64,000 nt of DNA. Origin: Maricaulis sp947259345. GTDB lineage: Bacteria > Pseudomonadota > Alphaproteobacteria > Caulobacterales > Maricaulaceae. Both the position numbers and the translations under genes were made by a program. Every line of letters starts with the position of its first letter. The stretch's first letter is position 1. The notes beneath the pieces are model-generated. The model was not told where the DNA came from. It searched no databases and saw only the letters and a list, made by a program, of their open reading frames with translations. Positions 16,685 to 25,739 of this stretch are shown here, in pieces. The DNA is taken from contig OZ244254.1 in assembly GCA_965217205.1 (NCBI GenBank), positions 372,001-436,000 of the forward strand. The letters are read 5' to 3'.

Positions 16685-17698
16685 TTAACGAGCCTCGGGC
16701 GTGGCGTCCATGACGTCGCGCAAGAGCCCGTCCAGGGCGCCGGGGTTTGTGAAGGCGGCGCGAACCGGCCAGGCGGCGATGCGGTCACGCGCTTCCGCCG
16801 GCAGGCGCACCCAATCCTTCTCGGTGGTGATGAGCTGCGCATCATGGGCGGTGGCGAGGGCATCGAGATGCCGTAGGTCGGCGGCGGTGAAGGCGTGATG
16901 ATCGCCATAAACGGCGACTTCAGACAGCTTGCCGCCGGCTGCGACCAGGGCGTCAAAGAATTTCTGCGGACGCCCGATCCCGGCGAAGGCGACCAGCTTG
17001 CCAGGCGGTGGAGGCCCTTCCGGTTCCAGCCAGGCGTGAAAGACGGGGACTTGCAGGTCGGCCAAGCCGAGACCTGTCCAGTCCGGCTCGCTATCCGGTC
17101 CCGGCATCATGACGATCACCGCATCAGCGCGGGCCAGGCCGGAACGAACCGGTTCGCGCAGGGGACCGGCCGGAAAGATGGTCCCGGGACCCCATCCGGT
17201 GACGCCGTCAACGACGAGGATGGAGCAATCCTTGGCGAGGTCCGGGTTTTGATGGCCATCATCCATCAACACAATATCGGCCCCGCCTGCGGTCTCGATA
17301 GCCTGTCCGCCCGCCGCCCGATCACGGGCGATCCAGGCGGCACCGCTTCGGGCAAGAAGGAGGGGTTCGTCTCCAACCGTTTGGGCGCTGTGTTCGTCAG
17401 GCCGGACGCGCAGCGGACCCGGCTCCGAACCGCCATAGCCGCGCGAGAGTGAGGCCGGAACATGCCCCATATCGCTCAGGCGCTGCATCAGACTCTGGGT
17501 GATGGGGGTCTTGCCAGTGCCGCCGACCGTGAGATTGCCGATGCAAATCACTTTCGGAGTAATGCGCTGCGGCTTGGTGGTGCGCAGGCGACGGGCCACC
17601 GTCCAGGCATAGATCCAGCCCAGCGGTGCCAGCAGGGCCCGGGCCAGGGTGCCGGATCCACGCCCGCCATCGGTGCGCCAGAAAGCGGGCTCTTTCAT
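16685..17698 (-). CDS. lpxK: Tetraacyldisaccharide 4'-kinase LpxK
   Basis: Phosphorylates the 4' position of the tetraacyl disaccharide to form lipid IVA at the cytoplasmic face of the inner membrane. The 337 residues have a hydrophobic N-terminal part (TLARALLAPLGWIYAWTVARR), the Walker A-type motif GNLTVGGTGKTPI and the SRGYGGSEPGPLRV and MDDGHQNPDL motifs of the family. The ATG overlaps the waaA stop by four bases. The next gene is lpxL. Confidence 0.96.
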   Translation of the reverse strand: MKEPAFWRTDGGRGSGTLARALLAPLGWIYAWTVARRLRTTKPQRITPKVICIGNLTVGGTGKTPITQSLMQRLSDMGHVPASLSRGYGGSEPGPLRVRPDEHSAQTVGDEPLLLARSGAAWIARDRAAGGQAIETAGGADIVLMDDGHQNPDLAKDCSILVVDGVTGWGPGTIFPAGPLREPVRSGLARADAVIVMMPGPDSEPDWTGLGLADLQVPVFHAWLEPEGPPPPGKLVAFAGIGRPQKFFDALVAAGGKLSEVAVYGDHHAFTAADLRHLDALATAHDAQLITTEKDWVRLPAEARDRIAAWPVRAAFTNPGALDGLLRDVMDATPEAR

Positions 17699-18990
17699 GT
17701 CATTGCCTCGCCACTCGTATCGGCGGCCAGAAGCGAGTTGAGCTCTGTCAGCGTCGTATTCATCGCACCGCCAGAGGCTGCCGCGATGGCCTTGCGCGCC
17801 GCGGCCCTGCCCGGCGCCCGGCCCTGCCAGACCTGCTCGACCGCTTCGGCCAGGGTCACAGCATCCTCGATCTCCAGCATCGCCGCGTGGTCGCGATAGG
17901 CCGTGTAGACATCATCGAAACTGTCGACATGCGGTCCGCTAATGACACAGGCGCCGGCCTGGCTGGCCTCGATCGGGTTATGGCCGCCAATCCCCGCTTC
18001 CAGACTGCCGGCGATAAAGGCGGCCGGCGCGAGGGCGAACCAGAGGGGCATTTCGCCCAGCGTGTCGGCCAGCCAAACCGTGTCCTGCCCGTCCGGAACA
18101 TCGCCCTTCGAGCGGCAGGCGAGGTGAAAACCGCGCGCCTGAACCAGTTCTGCCAGCGCGGGTCCGCGTTCCGGGTGGCGCGGCGCGAGGATCAAAAGGG
18201 CACCGGGCTGGGTCTTGTGGAGCAAGGCATGCGCGCTCAACACCGTCTCGTCTTCTCCGCTATGGGTCGAGGCGGCGAGCCAGATCGGGCGCCCGGCGAG
18301 GGTGTTCTTGAGCGCGGTGAGCTCTGCGGCATCCGGCTCCGGCGCGCGGGCCTCAAGCTTGAGATTGCCCGCCAGCACGATCTCGCGCCCGGTCAAATCC
18401 TCCAGCCCGTCGCGCGTGCGGGTGTCGGCCGCTCCGATCCAGCTGAAAGCCTCAAGAAGCCTGCGCAGGGCATCACCACGGCGCCGCCATCGCGTCAGCG
18501 AAGCCGCATTCATGCGGGCATTGACCAGCGCCATCGGAATGGCCCGTTTGCGCGCCTCAAGCAGGAGATTCGGCCATAGCTCCGATTCCGCGAAAACACC
18601 CAGATCCGGCCGCCAGTGGTCGAGAAAGCGCTGCACAGCGCCCGGCGTGTCCACGGGCACGTATTGATGCTTGGCCTGTGGTGGCAGGCGTTTCTCCATC
18701 AGGCTGGCGGACGTCATTGTGCCGGTTGTGACCAGGAATTCCAGTTCGGGATCGGCCGCGGCCATCCGGTCAACCAGGGTCGCGAGGACCAGGCTTTCGC
18801 CGACACTGGCACCGTGCAGCCAGACCAGGCGACCATCAGGACGTGTGATCTGTGGACGACCCAGTCGCTCATGGCGTCGGGCTGGGTCTTCTTTGCCGGC
18901 CCTGGCGCGACGGGCGAGAATGACGGGCAGGAGCGGAGCGGCGAGCCCGGTGAGCGCGCGATACACCAGAAGAGTTGCTGGCAGGCTCAC
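17695..18990 (-). CDS. waaA: 3-deoxy-D-manno-octulosonic acid (Kdo) transferase WaaA
   Basis: Transfers Kdo from CMP-Kdo to lipid IVA, the first step of LPS core assembly. The 431-residue GT-B protein starts with a membrane-associated helix (PATLLVYRALTGLAAPLLPVILA), then RHERLGRP, the catalytic-region motif WLHGASVGE with its Glu, ESELWPNLL, and the C-terminal donor-site motif GGHNPIEASQAGACVISGPH. Whether it adds one or two Kdo residues cannot be told. Starts and stops overlap by four bases with both neighbours, so DUF374 acyltransferase, waaA and lpxK are translationally coupled. Confidence 0.96.
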   Translation of the reverse strand: MSLPATLLVYRALTGLAAPLLPVILARRARAGKEDPARRHERLGRPQITRPDGRLVWLHGASVGESLVLATLVDRMAAADPELEFLVTTGTMTSASLMEKRLPPQAKHQYVPVDTPGAVQRFLDHWRPDLGVFAESELWPNLLLEARKRAIPMALVNARMNAASLTRWRRRGDALRRLLEAFSWIGAADTRTRDGLEDLTGREIVLAGNLKLEARAPEPDAAELTALKNTLAGRPIWLAASTHSGEDETVLSAHALLHKTQPGALLILAPRHPERGPALAELVQARGFHLACRSKGDVPDGQDTVWLADTLGEMPLWFALAPAAFIAGSLEAGIGGHNPIEASQAGACVISGPHVDSFDDVYTAYRDHAAMLEIEDAVTLAEAVEQVWQGRAPGRAAARKAIAAASGGAMNTTLTELNSLLAADTSGEAMT

Positions 18991-19763
18991 GCCGTCGCCC
19001 CGCTGGCTCCGGTCACCTTGGTCTTGCCGGTTCCCGGGCGGTGTTTCGGGTCGGGATTGACGATCTCGCCGCCCACCGCTTCGTCAGCCTCGTGGGTCAG
19101 CGTATTGAGCTGGGTTTCGAGATTGAGCCGAGCCGCTTCCAGTTCAGCGGCGTCAGCGCCCTTGCTCACATGAATGGGCTCGCCCCAGATGATTACGCCG
19201 CGGGTGAAAAAATGCGGCAGGCAGTGATGGTCCCAGGCCTTGTGCAGAACGGTCTTGCGCCGGGTCGACCAGGTGAAGGGCAGGATGGGGACGCCGGTAT
19301 CACGGGCCATGCGCACGGCGCCGAAGCCGGCCCGCATGCGTGGACCGCGCGGCCCGTCCGGCGTCACGGCGCCGCAGCCGCCGGCATTGAGATGATTGAC
19401 CATGGCCCGGTAGGCCGCTTCGCCGCCCTTGGCCGCCCCCGGCTTGTTGGGATTGCGCGAGGACCCGCGCACCACGCCCACCTTGTACCAGCGGGCCAGG
19501 CGGGACCCGATCTCGCCTTCGCGCGAGCGCGATGCGAGGGCGACCATGCGGTCCTTCTGGCGGGCCCAGCCGTGCAGGGCCATCAGGACCCGCCCGTGCC
19601 AGACACAGCCGAGAATGGCCTTGCGCTCATCCCAGACCGATTGGACATAGTCCGTATTGCGGTGCTCCCATCGAATGGAGTGCCGGACCAGCTCCAGATA
19701 GAGCAGGACGAAGAAGGCAAGGACTTCCTGGGCCCAGGGCCGGGAGAGCAGGCGTTTGGTCAT
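18987..19763 (-). CDS. DUF374 lysophospholipid acyltransferase-family protein
   Basis: A 259-residue protein of the DUF374 branch of the LPLAT acyltransferases, always found beside waaA in alphaproteobacteria and presumed to acylate a lipid A-related substrate. It has a hydrophobic helix near the start (VLAFFVLLYLELV), CVWHGRVLMALHGW, the glycine-rich GVVRGSSR and the TPDGPRGPR motif. ATG 19763 was chosen for the typical family start and an upstream GGAGGTGAG; two in-frame ATGs lie further upstream. The stop overlaps the waaA start by four bases. The C-terminal 40 residues are polar and variable. Confidence 0.88.
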   Translation of the reverse strand: MTKRLLSRPWAQEVLAFFVLLYLELVRHSIRWEHRNTDYVQSVWDERKAILGCVWHGRVLMALHGWARQKDRMVALASRSREGEIGSRLARWYKVGVVRGSSRNPNKPGAAKGGEAAYRAMVNHLNAGGCGAVTPDGPRGPRMRAGFGAVRMARDTGVPILPFTWSTRRKTVLHKAWDHHCLPHFFTRGVIIWGEPIHVSKGADAAELEAARLNLETQLNTLTHEADEAVGGEIVNPDPKHRPGTGKTKVTGASGATA

Positions 19764-19866
19764 GACGGACCCTAGCTCACCTCCGTGGCGCAAAAGGTCA
19801 AGCATGGCGCGCGGTTGCGTCATCGCCGAGACCGGCCTAAATGCGCAGCCAGATGAAAGGCCCAGC

Positions 19867-20529
19867 ATGCCCTATGACTTGAATGACCCGAAGGACCGTG
19901 AGCGCGCCTGGCAGGATTTCCTGTGGAAGGATCACGGTATTCTGCGTCAGAAATTCCATAACATGCACGAAGTCGGCGGCGGCATGTGGCGGTCCAACCA
20001 GCCGTCTCCGGAGCGTCTCGAAAACCTGGCGACGGACGGCTTCAAGACCATTTTGAATATTCGCGGGACCCAGCCGGGTGTCTGCTATTACGATCTGGAG
20101 AAGGATGCCTGCGAGCGTCTCGGTCTCGAGATGATCGACATGCCCTTCGGCTCACGCGAGGCGCCCTATGTCGACCGCATGCAGCGGGCGGTGAAGATTT
20201 TCGAGACGATCCAGTATCCCGCCCTGATCCATTGCAAGTCGGGCGCGGACCGGGCCGGCATCATCTCCGTCCTGTTTGCCTTGACCCATCTCAAATTGCC
20301 CTATGACGAGGCGATCCGGCACTTGTCGCTGAAATACCTGCACGTGAAGGCAGGCAAGACCGGAGTGCTGGATTATTTCTTCGAGAGCTATCGCACCTAC
20401 AATGAAGCCCATCCGATGGACTTCTGGGAATGGGTGGAAACCGTCTATGATCGCGAGTCCGTGCAGGCCAGCTTCATGTCCAGCTGGTGGGGTAACCTGC
20501 TGACCGAGAAGCTGTTGCGTCGCGAATAG
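19867..20529 (+). CDS. Protein tyrosine phosphatase-fold protein (CtpA-like) in lipid A cluster
   Basis: A 220-residue phosphatase of the dual-specificity/tyrosine phosphatase fold. The active-site signature is HCKSGADR (Cys123, Arg129), preceded by the WRSNQPSPERLENL strand region and a possible general-acid Asp91. No signal peptide or membrane segment is visible. Related small phosphatases lie in LPS gene clusters of alphaproteobacteria, and Caulobacter CtpA, a homologue of this type, is needed for outer-membrane integrity and normal lipid A; a lipid A- or LPS-related substrate is therefore my inference. It is plus-strand, inserted within the minus-strand lipid A genes. Confidence 0.8.
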   Translation: MPYDLNDPKDRERAWQDFLWKDHGILRQKFHNMHEVGGGMWRSNQPSPERLENLATDGFKTILNIRGTQPGVCYYDLEKDACERLGLEMIDMPFGSREAPYVDRMQRAVKIFETIQYPALIHCKSGADRAGIISVLFALTHLKLPYDEAIRHLSLKYLHVKAGKTGVLDYFFESYRTYNEAHPMDFWEWVETVYDRESVQASFMSSWWGNLLTEKLLRRE

Positions 20530-20590
20530 CGAGCACCCATTTTTTATAACCAGTGAATTCATCAGATATGACGACTCTTTCCACAGGATT

Positions 20591-20613
20591 GAGTCACATT
20601 AATGCTCGTTAAC
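20591..20613. promoter_or_regulatory. CtrA-like motif with adjacent GANTC before the histidine kinase
   Basis: GAGTC at 20591-20595 is followed by TTAA (20599-20602), six bases and TTAAC (20609-20613). The canonical CtrA box is TTAA-N7-TTAA, so the spacer is one base short, but the same N6 arrangement occurs beside ctrA at 55227-55241. It lies 45 bases upstream of the kinase start codon. Confidence 0.45.
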
Positions 20614-20658
20614 CACGTTCAGTTCCCCGCTCGGGGGGCAGTGCAGGGAGAGGGGCTT

Positions 20659-22266
20659 ATGCCGGATCTGGCCATACGTACGGACTACTCACAGGAGCGG
20701 TTGAACCGACTCAATTTCCTGTTGTCCCGTGAGTGTGGTCCGGCCTTTCTCGAGGGTTTCGTCAAGCAGACCGCCGAGGTCTTTGCCGCCGATCGCCTCT
20801 TCATCGCCCGCATCGACGCCACCCATTCGCGCATGCGCACGCTCAAGGTTGCCTGCGGCAGCGCGCTGGTCGGGAATTATTGTTACGAACTCAAAGGCAC
20901 ACCCTGCGCCGACGTCATGGAAGCGGGCGCGGACATTTTCGAGGACAATGTTGCGGGACGTTATCCGCGCGATTTCATGCTCGAGGAAATGGGCATGCGC
21001 GCCTATGTCGGCATGCCGCTTTACAATGGCGCCCAGTCGGTCGGCATCGTCGTCGCCATGTTCAAACGCCCGATCGACATTGCCGACGAGCTGCTCTCGG
21101 TCTTCAACCATTATCGCCGCCGCCTGACCGGTGAGATCCTGGCGGCCGAGTCCGGCGATCGCGCCGAGCTGGCCATGAAGGGCACGTCCGACGGCATTCT
21201 CGATTTCTGCCTCGAGACCGACCAGATCTATATTTCCGCCCGGGGGCGCGAATTGCTGGGTTATCAGCCGCGTGAGTTTACCGCTGGCGCGGACAGCTTC
21301 ACCACGCTCCTCCACACCGATGACCGGCCGCGCTTCGAGTCGGCGATGAAGGCGCATTTTCGGGCTGGCCGCCCTTTCGACCTCACCGTGCGTCTGCGGG
21401 TGGTCGGTGGCCTGCACCGCTGGTTCCGAATGCGCGGCGAAGCCGTGCGCACGCCGGATGGCGACCCGGTCCGCATGGTCGGCGCGATGACGGACATTCA
21501 CGACCTGGTCGAAGCCCGCCAGCAGGCCACCGAGGCCAGCCGCGCGAAGTCGCGCTTCCTGGCCACCATGTCGCACGAAATCCGCACTCCGATGAATGGC
21601 GTGCTCGGCATGTCCGCCCTGCTGGCCAATACCGAGCTGGAACCGTCCCAGCGCGAAATGGTCAATCTGATTGAAGGGTCCGGCCAGTCGCTCCTGACCA
21701 TTCTCAACGACATTCTCGACCTCGCCAATATCGAGTCCGGCCGGTTCGAGGTCGAGCAGGACAGTTTCAACCCGGCCGAACTGGTCCGCACTGTCGCCGG
21801 TCCCTATCGCATGAAGGCGATGGAGAAGGGGCTGAACCTGCACCTTGAAATCGACCCGGTTGCCGAGCGTGACGTGGTCGGTGATCCGGCCCGGGTGCGC
21901 CAGATCCTGTCCAACCTCCTGTCCAACGCCGTCAAGTTCACGGATCGCGGCGAGGTGCGGGTGCGCTGCCTCATGACCCAGACAGCTGATCGGACCCATG
22001 ACGTCACCTTCGAGGTCGGCGATACCGGCATCGGCATGGATGGCGAGTTGATGGAGCGCATCTTCATGCCTTTCGCCCAGGGCGAAGCGGTCATGCAGCG
22101 CAAGAATGGCGGTACCGGCCTTGGCCTGGCGATCGCCAAGAAGCTGGCCGAGCTGATGGGCGGTGACATTGTCGTGGAAAGTGCCCCGGGTGCCGGCTCC
22201 AAATTCACTGTCACCTTGCCGGAAAGCGGACGTCGCAGCGAAATCATGCAGGCCCGGGAGGGCTAG
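20659..22266 (+). CDS. GAF-PAS sensor histidine kinase
   Basis: A 535-residue soluble-looking histidine kinase. An N-terminal GAF-like domain (about 15-160) is followed by a PAS domain with PAC-type end (about 170-290), a HisKA dimerisation domain with the phospho-site His306 in FLATMSHEIRTPMNG, and an ATPase domain with N box SNLLSNAVKF, G1 DTGIGMD and G2 GGTGLGLAIAKKL. No receiver or transmembrane part is present and no response regulator adjoins. The ATG at 20659 has GGGAGAGGGG upstream; a start 19 residues earlier is possible. The HisKA sequence is of the type found in cell-cycle kinases, and a CtrA-like site precedes the gene. Confidence 0.88.
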   Translation: MPDLAIRTDYSQERLNRLNFLLSRECGPAFLEGFVKQTAEVFAADRLFIARIDATHSRMRTLKVACGSALVGNYCYELKGTPCADVMEAGADIFEDNVAGRYPRDFMLEEMGMRAYVGMPLYNGAQSVGIVVAMFKRPIDIADELLSVFNHYRRRLTGEILAAESGDRAELAMKGTSDGILDFCLETDQIYISARGRELLGYQPREFTAGADSFTTLLHTDDRPRFESAMKAHFRAGRPFDLTVRLRVVGGLHRWFRMRGEAVRTPDGDPVRMVGAMTDIHDLVEARQQATEASRAKSRFLATMSHEIRTPMNGVLGMSALLANTELEPSQREMVNLIEGSGQSLLTILNDILDLANIESGRFEVEQDSFNPAELVRTVAGPYRMKAMEKGLNLHLEIDPVAERDVVGDPARVRQILSNLLSNAVKFTDRGEVRVRCLMTQTADRTHDVTFEVGDTGIGMDGELMERIFMPFAQGEAVMQRKNGGTGLGLAIAKKLAELMGGDIVVESAPGAGSKFTVTLPESGRRSEIMQAREG

Positions 22267-24029
22267 TCGCCGAACTGCATCTTGCACAGGCGGGCATAGA
22301 GCCCGTCGCGGGCGACGAGATCGTCATGCTTGCCCTGTTCGGCGACGCAGCCCTGATCCATCACATAGATCCAGTCCGCATCGCGGACGGTCGAGAGACG
22401 GTGGGCGATGACCAGGCTGGTCCGGCCCTGTGAAAGCCGTTCCAGAGCCGACTGCACCCGCTGCTCGGACTCGGTGTCGAGCGCGCTGGTGGCTTCATCG
22501 AGCAGCAGGATGGGCGCGTCCTTGAGGATGGCCCGGGCAATCGACAGGCGCTGGCGCTGGCCGCCGGACAGATTGCTGCCGCGCGGACCGACCGGGCTGT
22601 CATAACCGTCCGGCAGAGCCATGATGAAGTCATGGGCGTCGGCGGCCTTTGCAGCGGCGATGATGGCGGCCTCGTCGGCTTCCAGGTCACCAAACCCGAT
22701 ATTGGCGCGCACCGAGTCGTCGAACAGGGTCACATCCTGGCTGACCAGGGCCATGGCCTGGCGCAGGGAGGTCAGGGAGACCGAACGGGTATCCGTGCCA
22801 TCGATCCGGATCGTGCCGGATTGCGCATCATAGAGCCGGGGCAGGAGATTGAGGATGGTCGACTTGCCGGAACCGGACGGGCCGACGAGGGCGATGGTGG
22901 CGCCGGGAGCCGCTTTCAGCGAGAAATCACGCAAGGCCACGGATCCGTCGGGATAGGCGAAGTTCACCGAGTCCAGCTCCACGCCGCCGCGATCGACGCT
23001 CAGTGCCGGCGCGTCGAGTGCGGCAGTGACGGTTTCGTCGGTATCGAGAATGGTGAAGATGCGTTCGAGGACGGCAAAGCCTTCCTGGACCACCGCATTG
23101 AGTGTGCCCAGCGCCCGGATGGCCGGCGAGATGACACCGATCCCGGTCAGCACGCCGATGATATTGCCAACCGAGGTCTCGCCCTCGAGCATGCGCCAGC
23201 CGGCAAAGGCCACCAGTCCGGCAAAGGCCAGACCGCCCACGACCTCCAGGATCGGATCGACGCGGGCCTTGTTCTCGGTGATTTTCAGCAGAAAGCGCAG
23301 GCGGTCGAAGAAGGATTTGCGCGCCCGCTCGCTCTCATAGCCTTCCAGCCCATAGGTCTTGACCATGCGGGCGCCGGAGAAGCTCTCTTCGAGCTGGCTG
23401 GTGACCTCGCCCATCTGGCTCTGGGCCTGGGAGGAGGTCTTGCGCAAGCGCTGACCGATCCGGATCACCGGCCAGGCGGCGATCGGATAGACAACCAGGA
23501 TGAGCAAGGTCAGCATCCAGTCGAGGCTCAGCATGACGCCCACGGTGATGATCACCGTCAGCACGTCGCGCATGAGATTATTGGCCAGGCGGACAATCGT
23601 CTCGCGCAGCAGGGTGATGTCATTGGTGAAGCGCGAGACCAGCGAGCCCGTGCCTTCGGCCTGCAGGCGCGCGAAATCGGCCCGGACCAGTTTGCCGAAC
23701 ATGGCGTTCTGCAGGTCCTGCATCACATTCAGGGCGAGCCGGTTGGTCTGGACGGTCTGCAGATAGAGGCTGACCCCACGCACCGTCGCCAGGCCGATCA
23801 CGGCCAGCGGGGCGAGGGGGAAGAAGTCTGCGGCTCCGGCATTGAGCTTGTCGAAGGTCCAGGCGATCACGCCGGCATAGGAGGCGGCCGCGCCGGCCGT
23901 GATGGCTGACAGGACCAGCGCCAATGCGACCAGGCCCGGGCGACGGCTCAGCCAGTCGCGCCAGAGACGCTTTGCGAGCGAGGCGGTCGAGGCCGGTTTT
24001 GCGCCGGCGGTATCGTCAGGATCGCTCAC
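22263..24029 (-). CDS. msbA: Lipid A export ABC transporter MsbA-like
   Basis: A 588-residue half-transporter of the MsbA type, expected to flip lipid A-core across the inner membrane as a homodimer. Six membrane helices span about 30-325, with the coupling sequences SRFTNDITLLRETI and LEESFSGARMVKTYG. The nucleotide-binding domain has Walker A GPSGSGKST, signature LSGGQRQR, Walker B ILLLDEATSALD and the H loop IAHRLST. Its place beside DUF4170 and the Kdo/lipid A genes supports lipid A export over a drug transporter. The stop shares CTAG with the convergent kinase gene. Confidence 0.9.
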   Translation of the reverse strand: MSDPDDTAGAKPASTASLAKRLWRDWLSRRPGLVALALVLSAITAGAAASYAGVIAWTFDKLNAGAADFFPLAPLAVIGLATVRGVSLYLQTVQTNRLALNVMQDLQNAMFGKLVRADFARLQAEGTGSLVSRFTNDITLLRETIVRLANNLMRDVLTVIITVGVMLSLDWMLTLLILVVYPIAAWPVIRIGQRLRKTSSQAQSQMGEVTSQLEESFSGARMVKTYGLEGYESERARKSFFDRLRFLLKITENKARVDPILEVVGGLAFAGLVAFAGWRMLEGETSVGNIIGVLTGIGVISPAIRALGTLNAVVQEGFAVLERIFTILDTDETVTAALDAPALSVDRGGVELDSVNFAYPDGSVALRDFSLKAAPGATIALVGPSGSGKSTILNLLPRLYDAQSGTIRIDGTDTRSVSLTSLRQAMALVSQDVTLFDDSVRANIGFGDLEADEAAIIAAAKAADAHDFIMALPDGYDSPVGPRGSNLSGGQRQRLSIARAILKDAPILLLDEATSALDTESEQRVQSALERLSQGRTSLVIAHRLSTVRDADWIYVMDQGCVAEQGKHDDLVARDGLYARLCKMQFGD

Positions 24030-24044
24030 GCCGCGTGTCGGACC

Positions 24045-24299
24045 CTAGCCGTCCTTCTTCTCGGTCGAGGGATCGAGAAGCTTGTGGGCGTGGATGATGA
24101 AATAGCGCATATGGGCGTTGTCGACCGTGCGCTGGGCGGCGCCTTTCCAGGCCGCGCGGGCTTCGGCATAGCTGCCGAAGGCGCCGACGAAATCGACCTC
24201 GTCGAGATCCTTGAACTCGCAATTGGTCGGGTCGACGCAGGCCAGCTCGCCACCGATGACGAGGTGCAGCAGCTGGTTGTTGATCTTGGTTTCACTCAT
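24045..24299 (-). CDS. DUF4170 domain-containing protein
   Basis: An 84-residue protein of the alphaproteobacterial DUF4170 family, recognised by LLHLVIGGEL...VDFVGAFGSYAEARAAWKGAAQRTVDNAHMRYFIIHAH. The family lies next to LPS genes and pmbA in many alphaproteobacteria; function is unknown. It starts 38 bases after the pmbA-like stop and ends 15 bases before msbA, consistent with an operon. Confidence 0.88.
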   Translation of the reverse strand: MSETKINNQLLHLVIGGELACVDPTNCEFKDLDEVDFVGAFGSYAEARAAWKGAAQRTVDNAHMRYFIIHAHKLLDPSTEKKDG

Positions 24300-24337
24300 G
24301 CCGGGCTCCTTGAATTGGTCTGTCCTGGCCGGTCGAT

Positions 24338-25699
24338 CTAGAGACCGCCGACGGACATCGCGTCCACGAATACGCTGGGGGCGTTAACAGATCCCCGAAA
24401 TTCCAGATCACTGCCCGGAATGAGGCGAGCATAGATGTCGATCAGATTGCCGGCGACGGTGATTTCGCTGACCGGATGGTCGATGACGCCATTCGCGATG
24501 CGATAGCCGGACACGCCCACCGACCAGTCGCCGGTATTGGAATTCAGCGACGGGCCGAACATTTCCATGATCAGCACGCCATCCTTGATGCCGCCGACAA
24601 GGTCTTCGCGGCTGGTCTCGCCGGCTTCCATGTGGAAATTCGTCGGGCCGGCGCCGGGCGACCCGCCCATGGAGCGCCGGGCGTGACCGGTCGGGGCCAT
24701 GTCGAGTTGGCGGGCCGCGGCGGAGTTGAGGAACCAGGTGGTCAGGCGTCCATCCTCGATGATGGCGCTGCGCTGATTGACCGTGCCCTCGCCGTCAAAC
24801 GGCGCCGAGGCATGGCCCCAGGCGCGGTGCGGATCGTCGATAATGGTGATCCCCGGCGCGAAGACGCGCTCACCCAGCTTGTCGCGCAGGAAAGAGACGC
24901 CTCTAGCCACGGCCGGACCGGACACGGCGCCGGCCAGTGAACCCAGAAAAGTCGTCGCCACACGGCGGTCAAAGACAACCGGCATCACGCCCGATGGCAG
25001 CTTTTTCGGACCCATGCGCCGGGCCGCGCGTTCACCGGCCTCGCGACCGACCTCGATCCGGTCACGCAGATCAGCGCGGCGGCGGGCTGAGGTGGCGGCG
25101 TAATCGCGCTCCATGGCGCCATCCTTGCCGGCAATGACGCTGGCGCCATAGCCGAACACGCTCTTCTTCCAGCCGGCATTGAAGCCGGTTGATGTGGCAT
25201 AGGCGGCAGCGCCCTGACCGGAGGAGGCAAAGGCCGCATCGGTCATGGTCACGCCTTCGACAGCCCGCGCGGCGGTCTCGATGGCGAGTGCGGTTTCCTC
25301 CAGCTCCTCCGGTGACCATTCGCCGGCCTCGAACTGCTCGATCTCCGGCGGCGCCTTGCACAAGCGTTCCGGATCGGCGAGGGCGGAATAGGGGTCTTCC
25401 GGGGCCGCTTTGGCCATGGTCACGGCGCGGCCAATGGTGAAGTCCCGTCCCTTCTCCGACAGGTCAGAGAAGGCGACGCCGGCCTGGCGCTTGCCGACGA
25501 AGACCCGCAGGCCCGCATCCAGCGATTCCGACCGGCCGATATCCTCCAGATTGCCATCGCGCACCGAGAGTTCGGTTTCACGCGACTCGGCGACGGAGGC
25601 TTCGGCACTGTCGGCGCCGGCCTTCAGGGCCCGGGCCACCAGATCGGCGGCGATGTCCTGGAGGCGGGCGGGGTCGGGAGCTTGGAAGGTCTGTGTCAT
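24338..25699 (-). CDS. pmbA: TldD/PmbA (TldE) family protein
   Basis: A 453-residue member of the TldD/PmbA family. PmbA (TldE) is the non-catalytic partner of the TldD metalloprotease, which clips unstructured peptides and matures some modified peptides. The sequence shows ADSAEASVAESRETELSVRDGNLEDIGRSES at the N terminus and NTGDWSVGVSGYRIANG at the C end. The TldD HExxxH motif is absent, which favours PmbA. It heads the DUF4170-msbA group, an arrangement common in alphaproteobacteria without an evident reason. ATG 25699 chosen; a 12-residue upstream extension is open. Confidence 0.9.
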   Translation of the reverse strand: MTQTFQAPDPARLQDIAADLVARALKAGADSAEASVAESRETELSVRDGNLEDIGRSESLDAGLRVFVGKRQAGVAFSDLSEKGRDFTIGRAVTMAKAAPEDPYSALADPERLCKAPPEIEQFEAGEWSPEELEETALAIETAARAVEGVTMTDAAFASSGQGAAAYATSTGFNAGWKKSVFGYGASVIAGKDGAMERDYAATSARRRADLRDRIEVGREAGERAARRMGPKKLPSGVMPVVFDRRVATTFLGSLAGAVSGPAVARGVSFLRDKLGERVFAPGITIIDDPHRAWGHASAPFDGEGTVNQRSAIIEDGRLTTWFLNSAAARQLDMAPTGHARRSMGGSPGAGPTNFHMEAGETSREDLVGGIKDGVLIMEMFGPSLNSNTGDWSVGVSGYRIANGVIDHPVSEITVAGNLIDIYARLIPGSDLEFRGSVNAPSVFVDAMSVGGL

Positions 25700-25739
25700 G
25701 TGTCGGCTATAGCCCTGCGAGGCCCTGCCGGGCAATGGC

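Noticed and set aside
20689..22287. 532-residue open frame opposite the histidine kinase
   Set aside because: Antisense to a clearly real GAF-PAS-HisKA protein.
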